Origin: Drechmeria coniospora | Lineage: Eukaryota; Ascomycota; Sordariomycetes; Hypocreales; Ophiocordycipitaceae | DNA length: 64,000 nucleotides | Direction: 5' to 3' | Assembly: GCF_001625195.1 (NCBI RefSeq) | Contig: NC_054389.1 | Location: 12,334,520 to 12,398,519 of the forward strand | Shown: positions 29,973 to 40,717 of the stretch, piece by piece | How positions within the stretch are numbered: position 1 is the first letter of the stretch | Layout of the letters: every line of letters starts with the position of its first letter | Notes under the pieces: generated by a model | Seen by the model: only the letters and a program-made list of their open reading frames with translations | What the model was told of the DNA's origin: nothing | Databases searched by the model: none | Translations under genes and position numbers: made by a program

Positions 29973-32440
29973 ATGGCCAACGCGGGATCCGGTACATACC
30001 CGTCGCCTTCCGATAGCAACACGGGCCAAGGTGACGCGAGCCGCGTTCCGCTAAACGTCATCATCCCCATCGGCGGCGTGGGCTCTCGCTTCGCCAGACA
30101 TGGATATCGATACCCCAAGCCGCTCATCAACGTCGTTGGGCGGCCTATGCTGCTCTGGCTGCTGGAGAGCCTCAGCCTGAAGGCGGGAGATGCCCTCTGG
30201 ATCGCCGTCAACGAGGATGTTGACGACGAGTTCCATGTCAGCCAGCTAGTAAGCAAGAACGTCGTCGCCATTGACCATCACATCGTACGGCTGCGGCACC
30301 AGACCAAGGGTGCCAGCGAGACGGTGAGCCGGCCCCGTGCGCCCGTTCGTTCAAAGTGTCCGCTCATCACCGCCAGCTCTACATCGTCTGTCAGAGCATG
30401 ACCGAAACGTACCTCGATCGCAGGACCGTCTCCCTCGACTGCGACACCATCTACTGGAACGACATCCTGACCGACGTTCGCGCCATGCCAGTCGGCCACG
30501 GCGGCTGCTTCTACTTTACCGACAACGGCGATAAACCCATCTTCTCCTATATAAAAACCGAGGCTCGATACGTTGCGACATCTCACCTCTCCACCCGCTT
30601 TGCGCTGACGACTACCCACCCGAAGCAACGAGCACGAGTCCATAGTCGATATCCAGGAGAAAAAGGACATCTCCGACAAGGCAAACTTGGGTGCCTACGT
30701 CTTCCGGAACGCCCGGGAGCTCAAGACCCACGCCGCCGAGGCTCTGGATGCCAAGACGGCCGACGGTCACGATCTTGGCGAATACTACACCTCCCAGCTG
30801 ATCGGTCACATGCTGCAAAGCGGCATCCCATACATCGGTCTCCATATCGACAGGCAAGACATCTGCTGCGTCGGAACCCCCGAGCAGCTGCAGACCTTTC
30901 TTCAGTCCCTGAAGAAGCACAACGGATCCGGCCGGCCGCTCTCCTTTAAGAGCCGTCGTTTCTGCTTTGACCTTGACCTAACGCTCGTCGGCGTCCCTGC
31001 CGTTCCTGGTGATTATTCCACCTGCCCGCCCATCGAGAAGAACATCCGCCTTATCCAAGAGCTGCACCGCGCGGGACACTATATTATTATCGTACGTTTG
31101 AAAGGTGCCGTTTGGACTGAATCGATGCTGACGTGAATCTCAAGTACGCCGCGCGACGCATGAAAACTCATAATGGAAACGTCGGCCGAGTCGTTGCCGA
31201 CATCGGGTCCATTACCTACGCCCAGCTGGACCGATACGAGATCCCCTTTCACGAAATTCACTTCGGCAAACCATACGCCGACGTCTATATCGATGATTTA
31301 GCCGTAAACGCCAACCTCGATACAGCCCGCGAGATTGGCTGGCTGCTGGACGACGAGGAATTCGTCGGCCTAGACGCTCCTGTCGGCTCCAGCAAGGAGA
31401 ACAAGAAGGCAGGCATGATTGCGGCTCGAGACTTTAACGTAATTCAGATCATCAACAACAAGGTCATTAAGTCGAGCAAGTCAGAAAAGATCATGGGCGA
31501 GATCTATTTCTACTCGCAGATGCCCTCGGAGATTGCCCACATCTTCCCTTCCATCTACAGCGTCGACTTCATTCCAGAGACAAGCACCTATACGATAACA
31601 ATGGAGAACTGTCGAGGCTTGACCTTTTCCCACATCCTCGTTGGGCGTTCCATAACCAAGGGTCGATTCCTCTCTTTTCTGTCTGCCCTTCACAGCATCC
31701 ATACGACCAAGCGGACGGACCGGTTGAGCCTCTCCATTCCTCCGACCATGCAGAAGCAGATGGAGAAAATGCCCTGCGACCATCACGGCCATCAGGCCAA
31801 CATCTACTCAAATTACGGCTCCAAGCTCCGAAGCCGGTATGTGCAGAACCGAGAGCGGTACGACGCGCTTGGAGCGCAAGCCGCAGCCCTCTACGAACGG
31901 TTGCACGAGTTCCTTGACACCTACGAAGCCGAGGACAAGGGCGCATACGCCGAGATTGTCCACGGGGACCCAGTCTTCAGCAATGCCATCCTTTCCAAAG
32001 ACGACAAGTCCATCACCTTTATTGATGTTCGCGGTCAGCTCGGCAGCATCTTCACCCTCGAGGGCGACATCAACTACGATCTTGCCAAGGTCTTGCAGTC
32101 GCTCTGAGGTTATGACCACGTCCTATTCATCGCCGAAGACAGCGACAAGCTCGCCGACATCCTTGCCGGCAACAAGCCGCTTCTTGAACAAGCGGATGCC
32201 AACTTCCTCCACGAGCTGCAAGAATACTTCTTCGACTTTCTTCAGAAAACATACTCTATCAGGTTGCATCGCAAGACACTTCTTCGCCTTACCGCATCTT
32301 TGTTATACAGCTTGATACCCCTGCACCGACCCGAGCTTGGCCCTGTATTTCTGAGACTGTGCCAGGAGACCCTTGACAAGGCAAATTCGATCAGCCATAC
32401 GGCCTTGGACACTCGTCCTGGAACTCCCAGTCCAGCGTGA
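29973..32440 (+). pseudogene. Three-domain nucleotidyltransferase / HAD phosphatase-like / sugar-or-choline-kinase-like protein, disrupted
   Basis: Exons 29973-30323, 30377-30567, 30626-31091 and 31145-32440 join in frame to 767 codons. Domain 1 (about 10-235) is a sugar-type nucleotidyltransferase: VIIPIGGVGSRFARHGYRYP, KPLINVVGRPML, SLDCDTIYW. Domain 2 (about 290-395) is HAD-like: FDLDLTL (Asp295/Asp297), a STCPPIEKNIRLIQELHRAG block and GKPYADVYIDDLA. Domain 3 (about 430-767) has the kinase motif HGDPVFSN near residue 609, followed by FIDVRGQ, as in aminoglycoside/choline kinases. Two lesions: the second intron's donor is ATACGT instead of GTACGT (30568), and a TGA at 32105-32107 precedes 111 further codons of good frame. 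A readthrough product or a 656-aa protein is possible only if intron 2 is removed. HAD motif II reads YAARRM where I recall TARRM in relatives. Predicted role: kinase plus NTP transfer making an activated sugar or polyol. Confidence 0.72.
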
Positions 32441-33920
32441 ACTGCATGTTCAAAAGCATGCCGCAGATAAATATTCTTGCCTTGTACGTGCTTCATTAGC
32501 TGAATTTATTAATGAGCCAAGTCAAATCTTGCATATCGAACTCCATCGCATAGTTTGCTTCGTGGTGTCGTACGCGCACTAGCTGACTGGCTGCAAGTAT
32601 ACTACACGTCAACCCCCGTGCAAACTCCTGTGGCCTAGCATTTCGGTGACCCTATTCTACCATTCGTTTCCGCCATCAGGTGATGTCACTGTACTGTTGC
32701 CGTACTATTGCTCTACTGCTCTCCTGGCTGCCTGCATTGTAGAGGGCCGCACTACCGGTGCTTGGATACGAGCCGAGTGTAACTCTCACTTCTGGCGGCC
32801 TTTGACTACCTCAGAGAGCAATAGTTTCCAATGTCAAGGGCCTCGCCCCCATATTTGCCTGAGTAAACTCAAGCGCCTGAATCACAATGTGTAGGACTAG
32901 CACGCCAGCTAGCACGAGTGACAAGGCATGCACAACCATTCCTATATCTATATATTCGCGCCTTGCACTCATGCGAATAGAGGGTCCGGATTAGTAGCGT
33001 CCGAGACCCCTTTTCTGATATCATCATCAAGATACTACTAGCTAAATCACGAGGCCAACCCTGTAATAGTAATGCCTCGCCGTAATTTTAATAATGTTGG
33101 ACGGGGGGTCACCCGTGACCGAGGTTGAAAGATTCTCTAATTGTACTAAACTTTAGAGGTGAGTATGAACTCGCATCTCGGGAGATTATACGTTCTGCAC
33201 ATCATTGGGGACTTCGAGCCGTGACAATATGGAGACCTTGTACTTGGGAAAGCAAGTCTTTCCTTGCGACACTCTGTTCTCAGTCTCGTACGATTTTACT
33301 TGAAAGCAGAAGTTGCTCATGTTTATGGCAACGTGGAAATGGTTTTATGCACAAAGGAAAATTCCTTGGTTATCCTAACTCCGGCTTCAATTGTAGTAAA
33401 GTTAGACCCTCCCCTCCTTGACGATCGGTTGTAGCCGACCGCGGTTTAGGAAGCCACAGCCTGGAGGCAGTGTTATTATTTACGATACCTACCAAGAAAG
33501 GAACTCACCATCGATCATAAGGTAGCAAAATCCAGATGCTTCAGGATATATGTATTCCTTTGGGGTGCAGCCATCGGTAGCAACTCTGTGATTGAGACAG
33601 GGGAGATAATTGCGGACTGCACGTATGTATTATGGCTAGATACCGCTGCCAGCTGAGTGGGTGCTTTTTTGATCCGAGAAGCTTTCGAAGAGTATGACAA
33701 TACAAGGGTCGTTATGCAATATTCTTGAGCTTGGTTCATGAGCGAGAATGTAGGCTAAGGCTTACCAAGGTGCACTGTCTTTTTTCGAGAATATTATTGC
33801 GTCAAACCTGGGTTACCCTATTGTCTTGCTCCACTATGTATCTCCATAGCTCTCTACGAGATGATGCCACAAACCCCCAGCGTGATCAAGGAGTACGTAC
33901 GTATGTCTCGCGCATCTTCG
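32441..33920. other. No supported gene
   Basis: Short unrecognised frames only. Confidence 0.4.
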
Positions 33921-34355
33921 TTACAAGCCATCCCATCTTGACTTTGCTAATCTCGCGTGCTTCCTCACATCCCTGAACAAATGCCCGCAAGCGACAGACA
34001 GTTCTCTCTTCACCCTGCGGGAAAATGGAACGAGATGTCGTGGCTCAAATCTTTGCGGCAGCTCCTCAAGAATGTTCACCGCAAGCTGCCCACACTCGAC
34101 TTTCGTCTGGCCGTCGGTGTTTGCAGGGCCATAACTCTCAGGCATCCAGGCCGGTAGTTGTCGATTTGTAACCCTCCCATCCGACACGAGGCTGATGCAG
34201 ACGTTGATCAGGCTGCGAAGATGTCCTTGCATCAATTCTGGAGCCTTTTCGAGTATTTGATTCAAGACGTTTATCGCGGCCAAGGCGTCGGCGCCAATGA
34301 TTCTTTCTTGGTTTTGTCTCAGAAGCCTTTCCGCCAAGAGAATGTCAACTTGCAT
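33921..34355 (-). pseudogene. C-terminal HEAT-repeat fragment resembling MMS19
   Basis: The 144-codon frame has two HEAT-like pairs: ALAAINVLNQILEKAPELMQ / HLRSLINVCISL, and CGQLAVNILEELPQRF / HLVPFSRRVKRELSVA. It ends with RDVRKHARLAKSRWDGL. The order and the closing (K)R.VRKxA...R..W pattern fit the C-terminus of MMS19, a cytosolic iron-sulphur targeting factor acting on DNA-repair and transcription enzymes. The rest of a protein of about 1,000 aa is absent. An ACATGCAAG acceptor lies at the 5' edge but no upstream exon was found. Either a displaced gene fragment or an unrelated HEAT protein. The final catalytic-type check is not applicable. Confidence 0.4.
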
Positions 34356-34915
34356 GTAAGAAAATTAGAAACGAGAGCTTTTACCAAGATGACTAGTTAT
34401 CTTCACCATGAGGTCCATATTTATATCACGACGAACGTAAAGTAGGCCGTGAAAGCATGCGCTAATATTTGCGGCGATCCTTGTTGCATGAGAACCTGTT
34501 GTCGGATCGAGTCCCTGCTACACCGGTCCTTGCATTGAGTACCTGCGACTACGTAGTGAAACTTTTATGGATGCCGGGGCTAAGAACAAGCAATGATGTA
34601 AAGCGAACAAGCAGTCGAATCCATAGAGGTCTATCTGCGTATCGCACATGATGCTCCTGTATGGCTGCAGGGTTTCCCCCTCAAGTACAGCATCTAAACG
34701 CGAATTTGCGTGCAAATCAACGTCGGGTCATTTCAGTTTAATGCCACAAATTGAAGGCATGATTTGATATATAATAGCATATCTATCACTGCCTCTGACA
34801 AAAGAAATATTCATCTCCTCGACTCAAAAATATGTAACTGACGAAAATAATCCGCAACTGGCGACGTACCATCCAGAGCAGCAACAATACACCCCTCACT
34901 CCTCAGCGCCGTTCT
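34356..34915. other. No supported gene
   Basis: AT-moderate spacer between the HEAT fragment and the CAP gene; holds the 3' flank of the latter. Confidence 0.4.
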
Positions 34916-36390
34916 CTACGGAATGGTACCAACAACGACCGTTGGCTCGCCGAGGGGTGCAAGAACGTTGGTGTTAAACTCTCCACCAAAGTTGCCTGCA
35001 ACGGCATGGTTAGTATGCCGATGCGTGAAGTTTGCTTGAATGGAGACGTACCAGGCGGTTTGTAGTTACAGACGGTGTAATACGCAGGTATGCCGAAAAT
35101 AGTCCCAGCTGGGCAAAGGACAGTAGAACACCCAACCTCGGTTGAATCAACCCAGACGATTTGTGTAAAGTGGTTCCAAGCACTGGGGTTGGAGCCGGGT
35201 GGAGGGTTGTTGCCGTAGTAAACATAGTTCGGCATCTCGCTGTTATACCATAAATTGGTCACAGCACGAGCGCCAGCAGTGTTAATGTTTGGAGAGCTGC
35301 TGAGAGCCGCAAGGTTTTGGCCGTAGCCACCACCTCCAATACTCCTATACAAGGGTTGGTAAGTTTCATCAGAGAAGGCGAGATGGCAGGACCGTGCACT
35401 TACGTGTCGTGCGCGAATACGCAAGTTTCGGCGAGAGTGTTCGCGTAGGTAGCCAGGTCAACATTCCATGATAGGTTTGGCGCAGAATGGTTGCGTCTGT
35501 GTATGTTGTGTTGATCGAGCATGATCTGTCTATAATCCCCGGCAGCTGTGGCAGTTGGCGAACTGGAAGAAGATACGGCAGTGGAAGCGTCAGTCGTGGT
35601 CGTCGTCCCCAACGCCGATCCTGAGGGGGTAGTGGCGGATGTTGTAGAAGCCGAAGTCACCCCAGAAGTTGGGCTCTGTGTACCAGTCGAAACAGGGGTC
35701 GACTGGCCAGATGTCCCAGAGTTGGAGGCGGTGCCGGTAGCTGTAGCGGTGGCACCCGAGGTTGGGGAAATCGGAAGATCAGTGTCAGTGGAGGTTTGCT
35801 TTCCACCATCTCGGGTACCACGATCATGTCCGCCCCCATTACCATGCCCGCGACCGCCGCCTTTCGAGCCGGATTTTCCTCCATGGCCAGCACCCTTGGA
35901 GCCGGATTTTCCTCCATGACCAGAACCCTTGGAGCCGGATTTTTCTCCATGACCAGAACCCTTGGAGCCGGATTTACGACCATGGCCACTCGACTTGGAG
36001 CCGGACTTATGACCGTAACCGGACTCTTCGGAGTCGGATTCATAGCCGTGCCCTCCCTTTTTGTGGCCTGATTTGTATCCATACTTGGCCCCATCAGAGC
36101 CCGACTCATGAACACGGCCATCCATGTAGAGCGCCTTGGCACTCTCAGCCGACAGTTGGGTTGTTGTTGTCCTAACAAACAAGTCAACCATGGAGGGGTT
36201 GTGGAAGCTTCCAACCCTCCGTATCTACTTACTTGATCATGGTTGTCGTCACCGTGGTGCCTGAGCATATCTTCACAACAGGCTGGTACTCGACGATGAC
36301 AGCATCGCAGTCGGTGCCCGACGCCAGGCCACCTTGCAGATAGCCATGGAGGCTGGCCAGGACAACCCAGCGTGAGAATACCTGCTTCAT
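34916..36390 (-). CDS. Secreted CAP/PR-1-family protein with Gly/Ser/Lys repeats
   Basis: Four exons: 36390-36233, 36171-35404, 35344-35052 and 34995-34916, giving 432 aa. Introns are 61, 59 and 56 nt with GTAAGT/GTACGT donors. Residues 1-23 form a signal peptide (MKQVFSRWVVLASLHGYLQG). A low-complexity region at about 85-170 repeats KSGSKGSGHG. A Ser/Thr/Ala-rich linker follows to about 262. The CAP domain (about 265-430) reads YRQIMLDQHNIHRRNH, LATYANTLAETCVFAHD, GYGQNLAAL, AWNHFTQIVWVDSTEVGC and VCNYKPPGNFGGEF. These are the standard CAP signatures with the His/Glu cavity residues. Fungal CAP proteins bind sterols or lipids and can act in host interaction. The last exon restores the expected NFGGEF end. 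All splice joins are in frame; no lesions. Confidence 0.88.
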
Positions 36391-39300
36391 GGCGATGATT
36401 TATCCGGTACCTAACCACTGACCGATGAGGCTGTACATGGACTTTGGGGCTGGTTAGGGGTGAGCTGATCATGGACGGCTTTTGCAACGTGCGATGCCGA
36501 CCAGTCCTTTATGTAATAATTGACAAGTTTCATCAGCGAACGCTGTCAAGGGATCAATCATGATTAGCATTAGCGTTGTTTACTCGGGCACGAATTCAAT
36601 CGGGGCTCATTCCTGTAGAGACTCGTTTCGCCACGCCATAAGCATACCTAAGAAACCTTAGCTATCACGCAGCAGTCCATTTCTAACTGCACCGGTCTGC
36701 AATGTAATGCTTGGCCGCCTAACCCCCGACCAAGATGAGTCCCGCGCCCCTTGGATGGGTAAACGCTACGGCGAATTACTGGTGTGGTACATTCGGCCAC
36801 TCCCTGCGTAACTCAAGGATCGCAGAGTAGGGAGGCAATCATTGCTGGCAAATCCTTAATATAGGGCAGCGGGAAATGTAATATATCCGCCGTTTCATGT
36901 ACCGAATTCCCACCTCGTTCAGAGTACTCAACCCTTCCCAGTGTTCGGATAGCGGCAGCACACTTTCACCATTAATCACGTCTGTTAATGATTTGTTGTA
37001 CATGCCGACTCTACACACCGTTTTCTGTCCAGCCATAGCTACGCATAGTACTTTTGGAAGGGGGTCGTTTCTTGAGAGCTCTTTGTGATATATTATTTAT
37101 TGCATCGCGGCAGTTGTTCGTTCCGACATGCACCAAACGAACAGGTCATTTTGTGAGTGTCATGAGCGACCCCATTAATCACTAATAAATTACACTTGAT
37201 ATGTGCCTGGCCACCTGTAGCATGTGTCCACTTATATTGTGGGTGATGTTCTGTTCCGCTCCCTCGAGCAAGGATCGAAAGACATTTCCCCTGACTAATG
37301 GCCACTATTAACCTAGCCTCGCGTCCACCAAGTCAGAAACTGACTGGTGCGTTCATCACACGGAGACACTGGAACGCTGAGCGAGCCTGGGCAGTTCGGT
37401 GTATGATATTAGTGCATGCACTACGGCACTACAGCACCAGCACTCATTCCAACTGTAAAGGGGCTCGTGTGACCTCGCTTCACTGGTTTCATCCATATGG
37501 TTTCCACCCTGGTACTGCGACTGCTTTATTTTGTAGAAAGAACTGCGAGGGTCACCAGGCCAGGGTAAATAATGATGCACCCATATACAGTGGACGCGCG
37601 CAATCGTTTGTGTCGTGAAACGGCGAGTGAAGCAATCCCTGCCACTTTATTTCATCACACTGGTCGAAGGTGTCAAGCTGGGTCGCTGGTACGTCCCAGA
37701 CTCAAATTCTGATGGTGGTCGCAAGATGAGCAGTCTGATACGGTTGTTACATCATCTGTGATTATGGGATCGTAATGATGCACGTTTGTCACAACTCCTT
37801 GCAGGATGTTCCTCCGATTCCAAATAAGGTTGCTCTACAAGGGCGTGGCACTCGTACAGTAAACGGATAGCAGCACCAATCACAAACAAACCATAAAACG
37901 CTTGGTGATATTTAAAAGATTTACGTGGGCACCTTTTAATATTCCCGGATGACTACAGCAGAGCGAATATCGCTGTGTGGATTCATGCGATAGAGGCTCA
38001 AACGTCCTGCACTGATGCATGCAACAGCGGCTGAGGGGTGAGGCGATCATCACCAAGCGTGGGTCATTCGAGAAAAGCGAGCAATCGAAGCCGGCTTTTG
38101 GAGTCGCAGCACAGGCTGGGGTTTCAAATTTGAGCATAGCAGGTGCACTACCCACCGATTTCAATCCCAGTTTTTAGAAGGCCCGGTTCAAGGTTCGGCC
38201 TGGCGAGCATCGGTGATCAACTCAACATGGTATGCCATCTTTGGGGACAGCGCGAAGCAAGCATGGCTATCCTGCCTCAAAGATAATCGCGAAGAGGGCG
38301 TAGTGTACTATACACGTACACAGCGGAATTGAAGGAATGGCGTGCAGGAAGCGGTTGGCGAGGATGAATCATGATGACCTTCTGTCCTGAGGAGAACAAG
38401 GCTACTCCCTTATTGCCGAATACGTGGGAGTTGTGCAGTGCCGAAGCATGTTGCAATGTGTCAATTGTAGCTGTTTGGTGAAACTAGCCTAGGCGGCCGG
38501 AATGAACTGGTGACAACAGCCGGACGAAGATCATCAGCCTATCCCTGAGGGTTGAGACTGAATAGTCTGATTCATGTCGCTGAGACAAACTGTCTGCAGA
38601 CAAGTAGCTACATGCTGCTTGTGTTTGCTAGAATTGGAATGTGCACTGGCATAGGCTTTAGTGGCTCTAACTGCTTGACGGTAGATCTGAAATGCTTAAT
38701 TCATAGGGTATTTACTGGTATGGCAGTCTTTCTGTGGTAGTGTGTTGAACTAACTTTTTTGGCCCTCGCTTGCAAATCCGTCCTTTGCTAGGTTTTCCGT
38801 GACAAAGCCTTCCCAGCCATCAGCATGCGACCGAGGTTGAGACTCATGTCCCAATTTCTGCGCACTACCCTTATTTGGTTGAAATGGTTGCTCCGTGAAA
38901 GGCCAACGCCACACATGGTGCCGCTTGTGAAGCTTCGAGTCGCGTAGTTAGTTTATTGTATTTCTCACCAAGGATTTCGCGCACAGAACTAGAACGGACG
39001 CGTTACTGCAGACCTTCCATTCGACGCGTCATGTCATGTGAAGCCCAGCGGCGTAGGACGATGAAGGATTTCGAAGGGTTGAGTGCTCTGAACGAAGTTG
39101 GAATCAGGTCAGTGAGACTCTTGTTTTCGAGTAAGATTAAAGACGGTTGCGTAATGGGCAGTCAACAATATTTGCTCCGCCCAACAAATCACCATGTGTT
39201 AGTTATTGACGAGTTCCATGCTGAACACGCATGTGATATCGACCGAAAATGTGCCCACGCAAAGGTCAAAATATAAGTCGGCTACATGCAGCAAACGCTC

Positions 39301-39734
39301 CAGGATATGGTGAGTCACTAGTTGCTTCTGGCCTGCCTTGCCCTTGTCAATAAGAAACATGTAAATGCCTAATTGGAAGGTACTGGTGCCAACCATTTGG
39401 CGACCTATGATACCCAAGAATTTGCGGTTTTCTTCTTGAATCATGTAGTGAAGAAAAGGATGGAAAGCAATATTATGATGCTGCCATCACCTGAGAGCGG
39501 CATCTGCATTTTGATCGGTCAAGACTCTGTCTGCATCAATGTAGTACTCTGTTGCCGTCTACTGTACGCTGCGCTCTTCTATCATAGAAATCAATCTCAT
39601 CGGTAGGGCGGACGACGGAGACGACCTGAACATGACCGAAACCCGGCTGAATTCGACAAACCGGCTGTATCCAGATTGGGAAAACATATCGGAAGTGGGA
39701 CCGCAGAGTGTCAGAAGTTTGGTAATAATATAGT
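36391..39734. other. 3.3-kb gene-poor stretch
   Basis: No gene recognised. A short block, AAGGGTTGAGTNCTCTGAACG followed by A(A/G)GT(G/T)GGAAT, occurs reversed near 36895-36935 and forward near 39076-39110. It may be part of an unclassified dispersed repeat. Confidence 0.4.
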
Positions 39735-39907
39735 TGTTGGTTCGGTTCTGGGGGAAACTGGTAACAAGAGTTCTCTTTTAATGATTCAATTTGGTACGAA
39801 GGGAGGAAGAGGTTGCGGTGACGCGACCTACTTATCACATTGCGACTACGTAATTCTAGTATAGGTCACTTTGCCTACGTACTGACCTACCTTGGTCAAT
39901 ATATACA
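39735..39907. repeat. Solo copia-family LTR (copy C), best preserved
   Basis: 173 bp from TGTTGGTTCGGTTCTGGGGG to TTGGTCAATATATACA. It matches 18026-18224 closely and has no internal retroelement sequence beside it. The expected 5-bp target duplication was not seen (ATAGT left, CTCAG right). Confidence 0.8.
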
Positions 39908-40026
39908 CTCAGTAGTAATGAATCTTGCATGTGGACGAGTTGCACAAATAGACTCTCACACCAAATAGCAAACAAGCTATTACTGCGACATAAATACTCC
40001 TGCGTACTATTATTAGCAGAACTTAC

Positions 40027-40424
40027 TCTTGGCACCCCCACGATTCGTCGAGGCGCATGCCCAAGTCCAACTTTTTTGAGATCATGCAAAATCCCCGCAC
40101 CAATAAGCATTTTGCACACGGGCGGGTTATCCAAGAAGCCGGCCAGGATTCCCGAAAGGCCCGTCACTGTTATGGGATGGTCGAACCCCAGGCAATACAA
40201 GTCATGGTTCCACTCTGGCTGGACGAGATCCGTGGAGCTCCTGATACGCTCGTCCGAGAGCACTTTAACAGCGCCGCGCGGCGACTTGGCATCCCCCAAT
40301 AGTACCCATACCGGCGGACCATTTGGCGTGATGTTACCACTGCTAGGGCATGTAAGTGGGTGCTGGATGCAGTTGCAGAGATTATGGAACCAGAGGTTAC
40401 ACCCGACGCAGTTATCTTGACGAA
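40027..40424 (-). pseudogene. Orphan Cys-rich exon beside the solo LTR
   Basis: The minus-strand frame opens after a TAA at about 40427. It reads QDNCVGCNLWFHNLCNCIQH, then a PNGPPVWVLLGDAKSPRGAV block, VQPEWNHDLYCLGFDH and SGILAGFLDNPPVCKML. It ends at APRRIVGVPR, followed by a perfect GTAAGT donor (40026-40021). Seven Cys and the donor suggest a true exon of a secreted protein. No start codon is visible upstream, where a TATCTTGACGAAGT direct repeat sits. Any next exon would fall at or beyond the LTR at 39907. Family unknown. Confidence 0.4.
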
Positions 40425-40717
40425 GTTATCTTGACAATCCGTACAGCCATCTGGCGCGCATTAGCGAACTGCTTCACGATCGCAGGAGCATCACAGACGA
40501 CACAATTTTATACGCACGCAGGGTTAATTTCAAGTTTGGGTTATAAGGGTGAGTCAAATGTTTACAGCCTCTACAAATAGTAGGCATGGTTGTGTTGCAA
40601 GAAATCAAGAGCGGCAAGTATTGGTTGATAATAGTTTCCAAACGATAACATAATATTTACTGCTAGAGAAAAAGACGAGAAACCAATCGTAATTTTGAAG
40701 AGTCTTTTTACCAGCCC

